Under the pieces are notes generated by a model, which was not told the DNA's origin, did no database searches, and saw nothing but the letters and a program-made list of their open reading frames with translations. Positions 7,978 through 16,093 of a stretch of 64,000 nt of DNA are shown here, piece after piece. Numbering within the stretch: position 1 is the first letter of the stretch; each line of letters begins with the position of its first letter. Source of the DNA: JAYEHL01 sp041653935 (GTDB lineage: Bacteria > Chloroflexota > Dehalococcoidia > E44-bin15); the NCBI GenBank assembly GCA_041653935.1, contig JBAZEO010000001.1:806001-870000 (forward strand), written 5' to 3'. A program made the position numbers and the translations under genes.

Positions 7978-8166
7978 ATGAAAAGGAACCTGATGGAAAT
8001 CCTAGCCTGCCCCATCTGCAAAGGGGACCTGGAACTTAAAGTTGCGGAAGAGAATGAGAAGGAAGTCGTCAAGGGTTCCCTCTTCTGTAAGAAATGCTCT
8101 GAAACATATCCCATAGAAGACACCATCCCCAATCTGCTCCCGCCCGAGCTTCGCATCAAGAAATAG
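7978..8166 (+). CDS. Trm112-like small zinc-binding protein
   Basis: 62 residues. The family begins MKRNLMEILACPICKG; Zn ligands are C11, C14, C37 and C40 (CPIC...FCKKC), followed by the hallmark YPIEDTIPNLLPPE. In archaea and eukaryotes Trm112 activates SAM methyltransferases; bacterial short forms (UPF0434/YcaR) are uncharacterised. AAGGAGGG precedes the ATG. A two-TM protein follows 14 nt downstream with its own AGGAGGT, so they are probably one operon. Confidence 0.82.
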   Translation: MKRNLMEILACPICKGDLELKVAEENEKEVVKGSLFCKKCSETYPIEDTIPNLLPPELRIKK

Positions 8167-8180
8167 GAGGTAGCATCCAG

Positions 8181-8411
8181 ATGTCTCGCATCGTTGGATT
8201 ACTAATATGTCTTGGAACCATCCTGGCAGGCGCAGCGTTCATCGCTGGCGTCGTCATTCAGTACGATAAGGTCGCCTGGGCGTTGCTGGTGCCTGTAGCC
8301 CTGGTCGTCTTTGTGGTGTTAATGCTGGGTTTCTGGATCGGCTGGATCATGGCCGTGACCAAGATCGAGTCGCCGCCGGAGATCTCCGAGGAAAAAGAGA
8401 CCAAGAAGTAG
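8181..8411 (+). CDS. Small two-TM membrane protein
   Basis: 76 residues: TM segments at about 5-26 and 32-58, then a charged cytoplasmic tail with ISEEKETKK. A strong AGGAGGT lies 7 nt before the ATG. It follows the Trm112-like gene and converges with queD, whose end is 2 nt away. Not recognised; it resembles generic short inner-membrane proteins. Confidence 0.65.
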   Translation: MSRIVGLLICLGTILAGAAFIAGVVIQYDKVAWALLVPVALVVFVVLMLGFWIGWIMAVTKIESPPEISEEKETKK

Positions 8412-8413
8412 TC

Positions 8414-8776
8414 TCACTTGCCGGGCTTGTAGGTGACCCAGGTATCCGGAGACTCATAAACCTGAACGGTAAATACGGGGAGCTTCCTTTTACGGAGCTC
8501 CTCATATATTTTGGCCGCGATGTTCTCAGCCGACGGGTTTATGCTATCGAACGGCGCGACGTCGTTCAGTGAGACATGGTCGAACTTGGATAGAACCGCG
8601 CGCAGGTGCTTTTTAACGACCGCGAAATCACAGGCCAGGCCGATATCGTCCAGTTTATCGTAGCGAAGGTTTATCACGACCTCGTAGCGATGGCCATGGA
8701 TATTCTCACACTTGCCGCGGTATCCCCTGAGCGCATGCGCCGCATCGAAGTGTTCACGCACCGATATCTCATACAT
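8414..8776 (-). CDS. queD: 6-carboxy-tetrahydropterin synthase / PTPS family (QueD)
   Basis: 120 residues, the usual QueD length. Zn ligands H14, H27 and H29 (AAHAL, NIHGHRY) and catalytic C23 in GKCENIHGH are in place, as is the C-terminal YESPDTW. QueD turns dihydroneopterin triphosphate into 6-carboxytetrahydropterin on the queuosine route; close relatives work in pterin metabolism. The ATG overlaps the folK stop by one base (TAATG), so it is the third gene of a folP-folK-queD operon. No other queuosine gene is here, so a folate-linked role is possible. Confidence 0.88.
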   Translation of the reverse strand: MYEISVREHFDAAHALRGYRGKCENIHGHRYEVVINLRYDKLDDIGLACDFAVVKKHLRAVLSKFDHVSLNDVAPFDSINPSAENIAAKIYEELRKRKLPVFTVQVYESPDTWVTYKPGK

Positions 8777-9270
8777 TACCGATAACCCTCCAGCCTTCGT
8801 TTCTTCACGACCCCTTTCCTCCCCTCGACCCTTGCCGCCAGTTCATCGATCCGCTCTCCGCTCACCGGATGAACTACATCCGGCGCAATCTCCGCGAATG
8901 GAACCAGCACAAAAGCCCGTTCCCACATCCTGAGATGAGGAATTGTAAGTTCCGGCGACTCCATAATTGTATCGCCATATAATATTATGTCAATATCGAT
9001 AACACGGGGAGCGTTGTTCAAACTCAAATCACGTCCCATGCTGGATTCAATGCCCTTAACAAACGACAGCAGCTGCATCGGACCGACATCGGTACTCACA
9101 TGGCACATCAGATTTAGGAATCGTGGCTGCTCCCCTACACCAATAGGCTCGGTGTCATAGACCGACGACACCTTTACGATTTCGATGCTCTCACCCAACA
9201 GACCGAGAGCCTTCTTCAGGTTCGCCCGCCGATTACCCAGATTCGAGCCAAGAGAAAGATACACCTCCAC
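8776..9270 (-). CDS. folK: HPPK, 6-hydroxymethyl-dihydropterin pyrophosphokinase
   Basis: 164 residues. Signature pieces: SLGSNLGNR at the N-terminus, YDTEPIGV, PRFLNL, and PRVIDIDIILYGD, whose two Asp residues bind Mg. It transfers pyrophosphate from ATP to 6-hydroxymethyl-7,8-dihydropterin in folate synthesis. It starts 2 nt after the folP stop and overlaps queD by one base. Complete and ordinary. Confidence 0.93.
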   Translation of the reverse strand: MEVYLSLGSNLGNRRANLKKALGLLGESIEIVKVSSVYDTEPIGVGEQPRFLNLMCHVSTDVGPMQLLSFVKGIESSMGRDLSLNNAPRVIDIDIILYGDTIMESPELTIPHLRMWERAFVLVPFAEIAPDVVHPVSGERIDELAARVEGRKGVVKKRRLEGYR

Positions 9271-9272
9271 GG

Positions 9273-10127
9273 CTACCGCGCTCCCCTGACCACAGCGTCC
9301 GTCATCTTGGCCACACGCTTCATCTGCAGCACATCGTGAACCCGTATCATATCAGCCCCGTTGGCGATCCCCAATGCTACGGTTGCGGCCGTACCCTCTA
9401 AACGTTCATCGACAGGCAAATCAAGCACCTGTCCAATCATCGATTTCCGCGATGTGCCCAGCAGGATCGGCCTGCCCAGCGACTTGAGCTCGCTTAATCT
9501 GCGCAGGACCTCAAGATTGCCCTCAAGCGTCTTTCCAAAACCAATGCCCGGATCGATGATGATGTTCTCCCAGGCCACGCCGGCATCCAGCGCCAGGTTG
9601 ACACCTCTCACCAGCGACTCTACGACTGCCGCCATTATATCCTTATATTGAACATCCCTCTGATTGGCTGTGATAACGATAGGCACCCCCCATTCCGCAG
9701 CAACATTAGCCAATTTCGGGTCTTGCCGTAAACCCCATACATCATTTATCATATTAGCGCCGGCCTCAAGCGCACGCCGCGCCACTTTCGACTTGTATGT
9801 ATCAATAGAAATAGGTGCATCGATCTTGCCAGATAGCTTTCTAATAACCGGTAATACCCGGCCGATCTCCTCCTCTTCCGTTACCTGCTTGGAATCTGGA
9901 CGCGTGGACTCACCGCCGATGTCTATTATATCGGCCCCCTCTGAAATAAAGCGTTGCGCCCGCGCCAGAGCGGCTTTCAGGTCACTGCCCACCCCGTCGC
10001 CGGAGAAGGAATCGGGTGTGATATTCAATATGCCCATAACATATGTTTTACTGCCCCAGCGCAATTCCCTACGGCCTAAAAGCATACGTCCACAAAGTTC
10101 TTCATCCATAGTTACAGATTCTAACAT
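9273..10127 (-). CDS. folP: Dihydropteroate synthase
   Basis: 284 residues. The motifs GILNITPDSFSGDG, DIIDIGGESTRP, MINDVWG and DPGIGFGKT, and the C-terminal RVHDV, are all present. The enzyme joins p-aminobenzoate to the pterin pyrophosphate made by FolK. ATG at 10127 and an in-frame ATG at 10109 are both possible, since neither has a clear Shine-Dalgarno. First gene of the folP-folK-queD operon, transcribed away from the CitE-like gene. Confidence 0.93.
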   Translation of the reverse strand: MLESVTMDEELCGRMLLGRRELRWGSKTYVMGILNITPDSFSGDGVGSDLKAALARAQRFISEGADIIDIGGESTRPDSKQVTEEEEIGRVLPVIRKLSGKIDAPISIDTYKSKVARRALEAGANMINDVWGLRQDPKLANVAAEWGVPIVITANQRDVQYKDIMAAVVESLVRGVNLALDAGVAWENIIIDPGIGFGKTLEGNLEVLRRLSELKSLGRPILLGTSRKSMIGQVLDLPVDERLEGTAATVALGIANGADMIRVHDVLQMKRVAKMTDAVVRGAR

Positions 10128-10149
10128 AAGGAAAACACGATTAAAACAC

Positions 10150-10178
10150 TTGACAAGTTGATTATATTCTTTTATACT
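10150..10178 (+). promoter_or_regulatory. Sigma70-type promoter for CitE-like gene
   Basis: TTGACA (10150-10155), exactly 17 nt, TATACT (10173-10178). The expected start near 10185 gives a leader of about 33 nt before the ATG at 10218. Confidence 0.7.
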
Positions 10179-10217
10179 ATATTGAGTAATATTAGAAACA
10201 ATATTAAGGGGACTTAG

Positions 10218-11099
10218 ATGGAACTGCTAAGAACAATACTTTCAGTACCCGGCAATAGAGAGAACATGCTGGAGAAATCGAAACAGCTACATGCCGATAT
10301 AATTGTACTAGATTTGGAAGACTCGGTTCCTCATGAAGAAAAAGCCCGCGCCCGCGCCATAGTGAAGAACTGGATTCCCAAGCTAATGGGCAACGGCAGC
10401 AGGATCTATGTCCGCATAAACTCGCTCGACGGAGGATTGGCTCAGGAAGACCTGGGGGCTGTCATCATCCAAGGCATTGATGGAATCAGCCAGCCCAAAC
10501 CATCCACAGGCTACGACATCCAGAAGGTAGCCGAGTTCTTGAAGCGTCTTGAGAAGGAAAGAGGATTGCCAGAGGGTAATGTAAAGATCCTGCCATGGAT
10601 CGAAACATCTCTAGGATTGATTAACGCCTATGAAATCGCCAGCGCTTCACCAAGAGTCAATGGAGTCATATTTGGCGCTAATGACCTTGTCCTTGAGACA
10701 GGAATGACTCGCTCCGAGGAAGGACATGAGCTCCTCTACCCGAGAACTAAAATAGTGATCGCAGCAAGGGCAGCCGGCGTTGCCGCCATCGACACGCCAT
10801 ATAATAACTTTAAAGACGAGCGGGGATTAATCCGGGAAGCCACTCTCGCTCGCAATCTGGGATTCAGGGGAAAGTTCGTAATTCACCCCAGCCAGGTAGA
10901 CGTAGTAAATAAAATCTTTCGTCCCTCTGAAGAAGAAGTGGCATATTCCAAGAAAGTCGTCACCGCGTTCGATGAAGCAAGGGCAAAAGGCTTCGCCTCC
11001 GCCTCGCTTGACGGCAAAATGATTGATATACCGATCGCCCAGAGAGCGCTGATAATTCTTCTTACCAATGAGGCGATTTCCTCCAAGGAGCGGCACTAG
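10218..11099 (+). CDS. CitE-like HpcH/HpaI-family CoA-ester lyase (malyl-/citramalyl-CoA lyase type)
   Basis: 293 residues, as usual for CitE-like lyases. Motifs: RTILSVPGNRENML, the Mg site DIIVLDLEDSVP, YVRINSLDGG, ILPWIETSLGL and GANDL, and a FVIHPSQV segment near the end. These enzymes cleave or form C-C bonds in 3-hydroxyacyl-CoA esters such as malyl-CoA, citramalyl-CoA or beta-methylmalyl-CoA. It has its own promoter and terminator, so it is a single-gene unit upstream of the transcarboxylase operon. With that neighbour, a role feeding acetyl-CoA, glyoxylate or propionyl-CoA is plausible; the substrate cannot be read. Confidence 0.85.
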   Translation: MELLRTILSVPGNRENMLEKSKQLHADIIVLDLEDSVPHEEKARARAIVKNWIPKLMGNGSRIYVRINSLDGGLAQEDLGAVIIQGIDGISQPKPSTGYDIQKVAEFLKRLEKERGLPEGNVKILPWIETSLGLINAYEIASASPRVNGVIFGANDLVLETGMTRSEEGHELLYPRTKIVIAARAAGVAAIDTPYNNFKDERGLIREATLARNLGFRGKFVIHPSQVDVVNKIFRPSEEEVAYSKKVVTAFDEARAKGFASASLDGKMIDIPIAQRALIILLTNEAISSKERH

Positions 11100-11130
11100 T
11101 AAATTTCTAAACGATGCTCATCCTCGAACA

Positions 11131-11160
11131 AAAGGCCGCCTGTAATAAAAGCGGCCTTTA
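11131..11160 (+). terminator. Terminator after CitE-like gene
   Basis: 9-bp perfect stem AAAGGCCGC/GCGGCCTTT (11131-11139 with 11151-11159), loop rich in A/T, stem ending in TTTA. 32 nt after the stop. Confidence 0.75.
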
Positions 11161-11204
11161 CCATTTACGAAGCGGAAAACGCATTGTGAATAATTACACA
11201 ATCC

Positions 11205-11234
11205 TTGCATTCCCAAGACTGGTAAGTATATAAT
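11205..11234 (+). promoter_or_regulatory. Promoter for transcarboxylase operon
   Basis: TTGCAT (11205-11210), 18 nt, TATAAT (11229-11234), with start near 11241, about 35 nt before the ATG at 11276. A strong CGGAGGT precedes the ATG. Confidence 0.65.
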
Positions 11235-11275
11235 ATCTCCAGTCCGTTTTAATAACATTGCCTCCCGGAGGTAAA

Positions 11276-12826
11276 ATGGCGATAGAAAATAAAATCAACG
11301 ACCTTACCAAACGCAGAGAAGCATCAAAGAAGGGCGGCGGCGAAGATAAGATCAAGTCCCAGCATGACAAGGGAAAGATGAGCGCCCGCGAAAGAATAGC
11401 CGCATTTTTAGACGAAGGCAGCTTTGTAGAACTTGATTCCTATGTTACCCACAGATGTACCGATTTCGGTCTGGCCGATAAGAAACACCCCGGCGACGCC
11501 ATAGTAACAGGATACGGCACGGTAAACGGACGGCTCGTATACCTGTTTGCTCAAGACTTCACCGTATTCGGCGGCTCGCTCTCAGAGGTCATGTCCGAAA
11601 AAACATGCAAGGTCATGGACCTGGCTATGAAAAACGGAGCCCCATTCATCGGCCTTGCCGACTCGGGCGGAGCCCGCATACAAGAGGGTGTAGAAAGCCT
11701 CGCCGGTTACGGAGAGATATTCCTCCGAAATACACTGGCATCAGGTGTAATCCCTCAGATATCGGTCATAATGGGCCCCAGCGCAGGAGGTGCGGTCTAC
11801 TCACCGGCCCTCACCGATTTCATCTTCATGGTACAGGGAACCAGCCAGATGTACATTACCGGCCCCGACGTCATCAAGGCTGTCACCGGTGAGGAAGTCA
11901 CCCATGAAGCACTCGGCGGAGCGATGGCCCAGGCATCACACAGCGGCGTATGCCACTTCGTTGCGCAGAATGACAAGGAATGTCTGGAAATGGTACGTAA
12001 CCTGCTAAGCTACCTTCCTCAAAATAATATGGAGGACGCACCCTTTGCTGAAACAACCGACCCGCCAGACAGGATGGATCAGAACCTGCTGACAGTAGTG
12101 CCAGAGGATCCCAACAAGCCATATGACATGAAGGATGTCATTAAAATGATATTTGACAATGGCGAATTCTTTGAGGTGCACGAACACTATGCCAAGAACA
12201 TGCTCACTGGATTTGCCAGGATTGGCGGCCGCTCGGTAGGCATCGTAGGACAACAACCGGCGGTAAACGCGGGCATCATAGACATCAATGCCTCCCTGAA
12301 AGCCTCCCGCTTCGTGCGATTCCTTGATTGTTTTAACCTTCCAATCATCACTTTCGTTGATGTCCCTGGATATATGCCCGGCGTAGATCAAGAATACGGC
12401 GGCATAATCAAGCACGGAGCCAAGATAATCTATGCATACTCCGAGGCCACATCTCCCAAGATCACAATAATCACAAGGAAGGCCTATGGCGGCGCCTATG
12501 TAGCGATGAGCAGCAAGCACCTGCGCGGCGACATGAACTTCGCCTGGCCGCAAGCTGAGATCGCTGTGATGGGCCCTGACGGCGCTGTAAACGTTATCTA
12601 CAGGGAACAGATTCAGAAGGCCGAAAACAAGGCTGAGGCTAAGAAGAAACTGGTTAAGGAATACCAGGAAAAGTTCGCCAATCCATACTTCGCAGCAGGC
12701 CGTGGCTACATCGATGATGTACTCGATCCCAGGGAGACACGCCCTATGCTGATCAAGACGCTCGATATGCTGCAGAACAAACGAGACACCAACCCGCCAA
12801 AGAAGCATGGTAATATCCCGCTTTAA
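11276..12826 (+). CDS. Acyl-CoA carboxyltransferase (PccB/MmdA, transcarboxylase 12S-like)
   Basis: 516 residues, standard for PccB/MmdA. ATG 11276 is fixed by CGGAGGT 3-9 nt before. Crotonase-fold carboxyltransferase motifs: KMSARERI, GDAIVTGYGTVNGR, GLADSGGARIQEG, GPSAGGAVYSPALTDF, FVDVPGYMPGVDQEYGGII and the late MGPDGAVN. It moves CO2 between biotin and propionyl-CoA/methylmalonyl-CoA. There is no biotin carboxylase (AccC) in the cluster; the partner downstream is an OadA-BCCP fusion. The pair therefore looks like methylmalonyl-CoA:pyruvate transcarboxylase (12S plus 5S/1.3S) rather than an ATP-driven carboxylase. Confidence 0.9.
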   Translation: MAIENKINDLTKRREASKKGGGEDKIKSQHDKGKMSARERIAAFLDEGSFVELDSYVTHRCTDFGLADKKHPGDAIVTGYGTVNGRLVYLFAQDFTVFGGSLSEVMSEKTCKVMDLAMKNGAPFIGLADSGGARIQEGVESLAGYGEIFLRNTLASGVIPQISVIMGPSAGGAVYSPALTDFIFMVQGTSQMYITGPDVIKAVTGEEVTHEALGGAMAQASHSGVCHFVAQNDKECLEMVRNLLSYLPQNNMEDAPFAETTDPPDRMDQNLLTVVPEDPNKPYDMKDVIKMIFDNGEFFEVHEHYAKNMLTGFARIGGRSVGIVGQQPAVNAGIIDINASLKASRFVRFLDCFNLPIITFVDVPGYMPGVDQEYGGIIKHGAKIIYAYSEATSPKITIITRKAYGGAYVAMSSKHLRGDMNFAWPQAEIAVMGPDGAVNVIYREQIQKAENKAEAKKKLVKEYQEKFANPYFAAGRGYIDDVLDPRETRPMLIKTLDMLQNKRDTNPPKKHGNIPL

Positions 12827-12834
12827 GAGGGGTT

Positions 12835-13047
12835 ATGAAAAACAAAAAGACAATGATAGCGGCGATCCTCGCTGCCGTCGATCAATACGAAACAGAGACA
12901 CAAGCGGCAGTGCTGCAGATTTCCGAAAAGCCGCGTCCCATAATAATAGCCAGCAATTGGAAATACTGGGGTGTGGGTGAAATGATGAGAATGCGCACGA
13001 CTTGGCAGCTACGGTTGTGCAACCCCCACTCAACACAAAGGAGATGA
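12835..13047 (+). CDS. Small accessory subunit of the acyl-CoA carboxyltransferase (MmdD/epsilon-like), tentative
   Basis: 70 residues between the 12S-like and 5S/1.3S-like genes, starting 8 nt after the former (GAGGGG 2 nt before ATG; an in-frame ATG lies at 12850). It has a short hydrophobic AAILAAVDQYE helix and a C-terminal block SNWKYWGVGEMMRMRTTWQLR split as W..W.G..EMM..R. That layout resembles the short delta/epsilon subunits of methylmalonyl-CoA decarboxylases and acyl-CoA carboxylases, which end in WK..GR.E.M..R. It probably bridges the two large subunits. Similarity was judged by eye, so confidence is modest. Confidence 0.5.
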   Translation: MKNKKTMIAAILAAVDQYETETQAAVLQISEKPRPIIIASNWKYWGVGEMMRMRTTWQLRLCNPHSTQRR

Positions 13048-13053
13048 GCGTAA

Positions 13054-14973
13054 ATGGCAAAGAAGAATAATCCCTTAAAAATAATGGACACCACCTTTAG
13101 AGATGCGCACCAGTCTTCGTTCGCCACCAGGATGAGAATGGAGGACATGGAGCCCATCGCTAAAGAGATGGACGACATGGGCTTTCATGCTCTGGAGGTA
13201 TGGGGCGGAGCCACATTCGATGTGATGACCCGATTCCTCAACGAAGACCCGTGGGAGAAGGTTCGCAAGTTCAAGAAGCTTATGCCCAAAACCCCATTCC
13301 AGATGCTGCTACGCGGACAGAACCTGGTGGGCTACCGCAACTACGCCGACGATGTAGTGGAGGCATTTGTAAAGCAGTCCGCTGAAGTTGGGATCGATAT
13401 CTTCCGTGTATTCGACGCACTGAACGACGAGCGCAATGTGGAAGCTTCCTTCAAAGAGATAAAGAAGGCGGGCAAACATATACAGGCCTGCCTCAGCTAT
13501 ACCCTGACCGAGCCCAGGCTTGGCGGCCCTGTTTTCACCATTGAGTACTATGTCAATAAAGCCAAGATTTTCGAGGAAATGGGAGCGGATAGCATCTGTA
13601 TAAAAGACATGGCCGGATTGCTTTCACCTTACGATGCCTACGATCTGGTGAAAGCCTTAAAACAGGCGGTTAAAATACCTATCCAGCTTCACACCCATTA
13701 CACCAGCGGCATGGCTTCCATGACCTATCTCAAGGCGGCCGAGGCTGGAGTGGACGTCGTCGACTGCTGTCTGTCACCATTCGGACTGCGTTCATCTCAA
13801 CCGGCAGTCGAGCCCATAGTCGCCACTCTCAGCGGAACGGACAGGGATACTCATCTGAATTTAAAAACACTATTGAAGATGGACGAATATCTGGAAAAGA
13901 TTGCACCAAAATACCGGCATCTGTTTGACAGCAGTAAGGTGTCTATTATAGATGCTGGTGTGCTATCACACCAGATACCGGGCGGCATGTTCACAAACCT
14001 TGTCAGCCAGCTTAAAGAGGCTGACGCACTCGATCGAATCAACGAGGTTTATGCGGAACTGCCCCGCACCCGCAAGGACATGGGCTATCCTCCCCTTGTT
14101 ACGCCTACCAGCCAGATAGTCGGAGTCCAGGCGGTGCAGAACGTTCTCTTCGGCCGATACAAGATGATATCCGGCCAAGTAAAGGACTATTTCTACGGCC
14201 TGTACGGCAGGCCCCCTGCCCCGGTCGATCCCGAGGTGCAGAAACTGGCGCTCAAGGGATACGAGAAGGGCGAGAAACCGATAACGGTCCGCGCCGCTGA
14301 TACGCTTGCCCCTGAGATGGAGAAGGCCAAGGAGGCCACTAAAGGAATTGCTAAGGACATCGGCGATGTACTCATATATGCCATGTATCCGCAGACCGGC
14401 CTGCGCTTCCTCAAATGGAAGTACGGACTGGAGCCGATCCCCGACGATGTTAAACCGAAGACGTTGGAACAGGTGAAAAAGGAGAACGATCTCATAGCCA
14501 AGGCTAAGGCCGGCAAGCTCGTGGAGAAAGTTGAAAAACCGGCGCCGGCAAAGAGCGCGGCGGCGCACGTATACAACGTCTTCGTAGATAACGAGTATTA
14601 TCAGGTAGAGGTAGACCCGATCGGCGGAACACGCACAGTAAACCAGCCTGCAGCAGCCGCTGCATCGCCAGCAGCGCCAAAGCCACAGCCCAGGGCTGCG
14701 GCCCCAGCGCCAGCACCGGCAGCACCACAACCCAAAGCAGCTCCTGTAGCCACCGGAGCCGGTGCTTTGACCTCGCCAATGCCCGGCACGATAATCAAGT
14801 ACGTAGTCAGTGTTGGGCAGGCGGTCAAGGCCGGTGATACCATTTTAATGCTTGAAGCTATGAAGATGGAAAGCTCTTTACCTTCACCAATTGACGGTAA
14901 GGTCAAGGAGTTAAGCTACAAAGCCGGTGACCGCGTTAAGAAGGGCGACGTTCTCGCAGTAATCGAGAAGTAG
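13054..14973 (+). CDS. Pyruvate/oxaloacetate carboxyltransferase fused to biotin carboxyl carrier (OadA type, transcarboxylase 5S+1.3S-like)
   Basis: 639 residues in three parts. The DRE-TIM carboxyltransferase domain covers about 8-300, with the metal site in MDTTFRDAHQS and LHTHYTSG. The conserved PYC/OadA middle domain runs to about 480. A Pro/Ala linker (535-570) leads to a C-terminal lipoyl/biotinyl domain with biotinylated K604 in EAMKM. It exchanges CO2 between carboxybiotin and pyruvate/oxaloacetate. There is no OadB sodium pump nearby, so a soluble transcarboxylase working with the 12S-like protein 230 nt upstream is the best reading. That links methylmalonyl-CoA/propionyl-CoA to oxaloacetate/pyruvate. 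Confidence 0.92.
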   Translation: MAKKNNPLKIMDTTFRDAHQSSFATRMRMEDMEPIAKEMDDMGFHALEVWGGATFDVMTRFLNEDPWEKVRKFKKLMPKTPFQMLLRGQNLVGYRNYADDVVEAFVKQSAEVGIDIFRVFDALNDERNVEASFKEIKKAGKHIQACLSYTLTEPRLGGPVFTIEYYVNKAKIFEEMGADSICIKDMAGLLSPYDAYDLVKALKQAVKIPIQLHTHYTSGMASMTYLKAAEAGVDVVDCCLSPFGLRSSQPAVEPIVATLSGTDRDTHLNLKTLLKMDEYLEKIAPKYRHLFDSSKVSIIDAGVLSHQIPGGMFTNLVSQLKEADALDRINEVYAELPRTRKDMGYPPLVTPTSQIVGVQAVQNVLFGRYKMISGQVKDYFYGLYGRPPAPVDPEVQKLALKGYEKGEKPITVRAADTLAPEMEKAKEATKGIAKDIGDVLIYAMYPQTGLRFLKWKYGLEPIPDDVKPKTLEQVKKENDLIAKAKAGKLVEKVEKPAPAKSAAAHVYNVFVDNEYYQVEVDPIGGTRTVNQPAAAAASPAAPKPQPRAAAPAPAPAAPQPKAAPVATGAGALTSPMPGTIIKYVVSVGQAVKAGDTILMLEAMKMESSLPSPIDGKVKELSYKAGDRVKKGDVLAVIEK

Positions 14974-15013
14974 AGCGGGGACGGGGAACCAAGGGGACTG
15001 ACTTGAGAAGGAT

Positions 15014-15092
15014 CCTGTCACAGGGTAGCTATATTGCAAGTCGAGTGCAAAGGATGGCTCGACCGTTTCAGGTATTACCCTTTTAAAGATCA
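15014..15092 (+). promoter_or_regulatory. Structured leader upstream of mdh, attenuator candidate
   Basis: Between oadA-like and mdh. Pairings visible: CCTG/CAGG (15014-15024), an outer stem AGGGTA (15022-15027) with TACCCT (15076-15081), and an inner hairpin GTCGAG (15040-15045) with CTCGAC (15058-15063). GGATGGC (15052-15058) is complementary to GCCATCT (15114-15120), the 3' arm of the terminator that follows, and could act as antiterminator. A weak promoter TTGAGA-N17-TAGCTA lies at about 15003-15031. Not a riboswitch class I can name. Confidence 0.4.
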
Positions 15093-15126
15093 AGATGGCC
15101 AGTATAACTACTGGCCATCTGTTTTA
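15093..15126 (+). terminator. Rho-independent terminator before mdh
   Basis: 12-bp perfect stem AGATGGCCAGTA/TACTGGCCATCT (15093-15104, 15109-15120), loop TAAC, then GTTTT. It lies 119 nt after the oadA-like stop and 36 nt before mdh, with no promoter visible between it and mdh. Confidence 0.8.
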
Positions 15127-15161
15127 TGAGAAACAGTAACATAAATTGAAGGAGTAGGGCG

Positions 15162-16091
15162 ATGAGAAAGAAAGTAACGGTTATCGGGGCCGGCAATGTT
15201 GGCGCTACCTGCGCTCAGCGCATAGCGGAGAAGGGATATGCCGATGTAGTCATGCTGGATATCGTCGAGGGGCTTCCGCAGGGGAAAGGCCTCGACATCC
15301 TGCAATGCGGTCCGATTCTCCCATTCAATAACAACATGATCGGAACCAACAAATACGAGGACACGGCCAACTCCGATGTCGTCGTTATCACCTCCGGGAT
15401 CGCGCGCAAGCCGGGGATGAGCCGCGATGATCTCATCCTTACCAACATGAAGATCGTCAAAGAGGTGACCGAGAATGTGGCTAAGCATTCGCCCAAATGT
15501 ATTATCGTATGCGTCACCAATCCGCTGGATGCCATGACACAGCTGGCCTGGCATGTAAGCAAGTTCCCCAAGAACCGCGTGCTGGGACAATCCGGCGTGC
15601 TCGATTCCGCCAGGTTCCAGACCTTTATCGCACAGGAGTTGAAGGTTTCGGTAGAAGACGTTTCGGTGTGCGTGCTCGGCGGACACGGTGATACAATGGT
15701 CCCCATCCCCAGACTGAGCACCGTCGGCGGGATACCGCTCCCCGAGCTAATAGCCAAGGATAAGCTGGACGCCATGGTCAAACGTACCGTTAATGGCGGC
15801 GCCGAGATCGTGAACCTGCTCAAGACGGGAAGCGCCTACTACGCCCCGTCGGCGGCCACGGTGAAGATGGTCGACGCTATAATCTTCGATAAGAAGAAGA
15901 TACTGCCATGCTCGGTATTGCTCGAGGGTGAATACGGAATCAAGAAGACCTTTGTCGGCGTGCCCTGTAAGGTCGGAGATAAAGGCGCCGAGCAGGTCAT
16001 GGAACTAAAGCTGACCCCAGAGGAGAACGCCGCGCTCAAGAAATCCGCCGACGCCGTGCAGGAACTGCTTAAGATAATGAAGCTGGAGTAA
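15162..16091 (+). CDS. mdh: Malate dehydrogenase (LDH-like type)
   Basis: 309 residues, the length of LDH-type bacterial MDH. Elements: NAD-binding GAGNVGATCA, VVITSGIARKPGMSRDDL (the Arg loop of malate-specific enzymes), VTNPLDAMT, catalytic GGHGDTMVP and a C-terminal GVPCKVGDKG. AAGGAG precedes the ATG at 15162. It interconverts malate and oxaloacetate with NAD. It is followed 2 nt later by fumarase alpha, beginning the mdh-fumA-fumarate reductase-acad-fumB run. Upstream lies the leader/terminator pair, suggesting separate regulation from the transcarboxylase genes. Confidence 0.93.
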   Translation: MRKKVTVIGAGNVGATCAQRIAEKGYADVVMLDIVEGLPQGKGLDILQCGPILPFNNNMIGTNKYEDTANSDVVVITSGIARKPGMSRDDLILTNMKIVKEVTENVAKHSPKCIIVCVTNPLDAMTQLAWHVSKFPKNRVLGQSGVLDSARFQTFIAQELKVSVEDVSVCVLGGHGDTMVPIPRLSTVGGIPLPELIAKDKLDAMVKRTVNGGAEIVNLLKTGSAYYAPSAATVKMVDAIIFDKKKILPCSVLLEGEYGIKKTFVGVPCKVGDKGAEQVMELKLTPEENAALKKSADAVQELLKIMKLE

Positions 16092-16093
16092 TT

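Noticed and set aside
14974..15092. Cyclic-di-GMP (GEMM-I) riboswitch before mdh
   Set aside because: CACAGGG and GCAAAGG resemble parts of the GEMM core, but the order and spacing of the stems and the tetraloop receptor do not fit.
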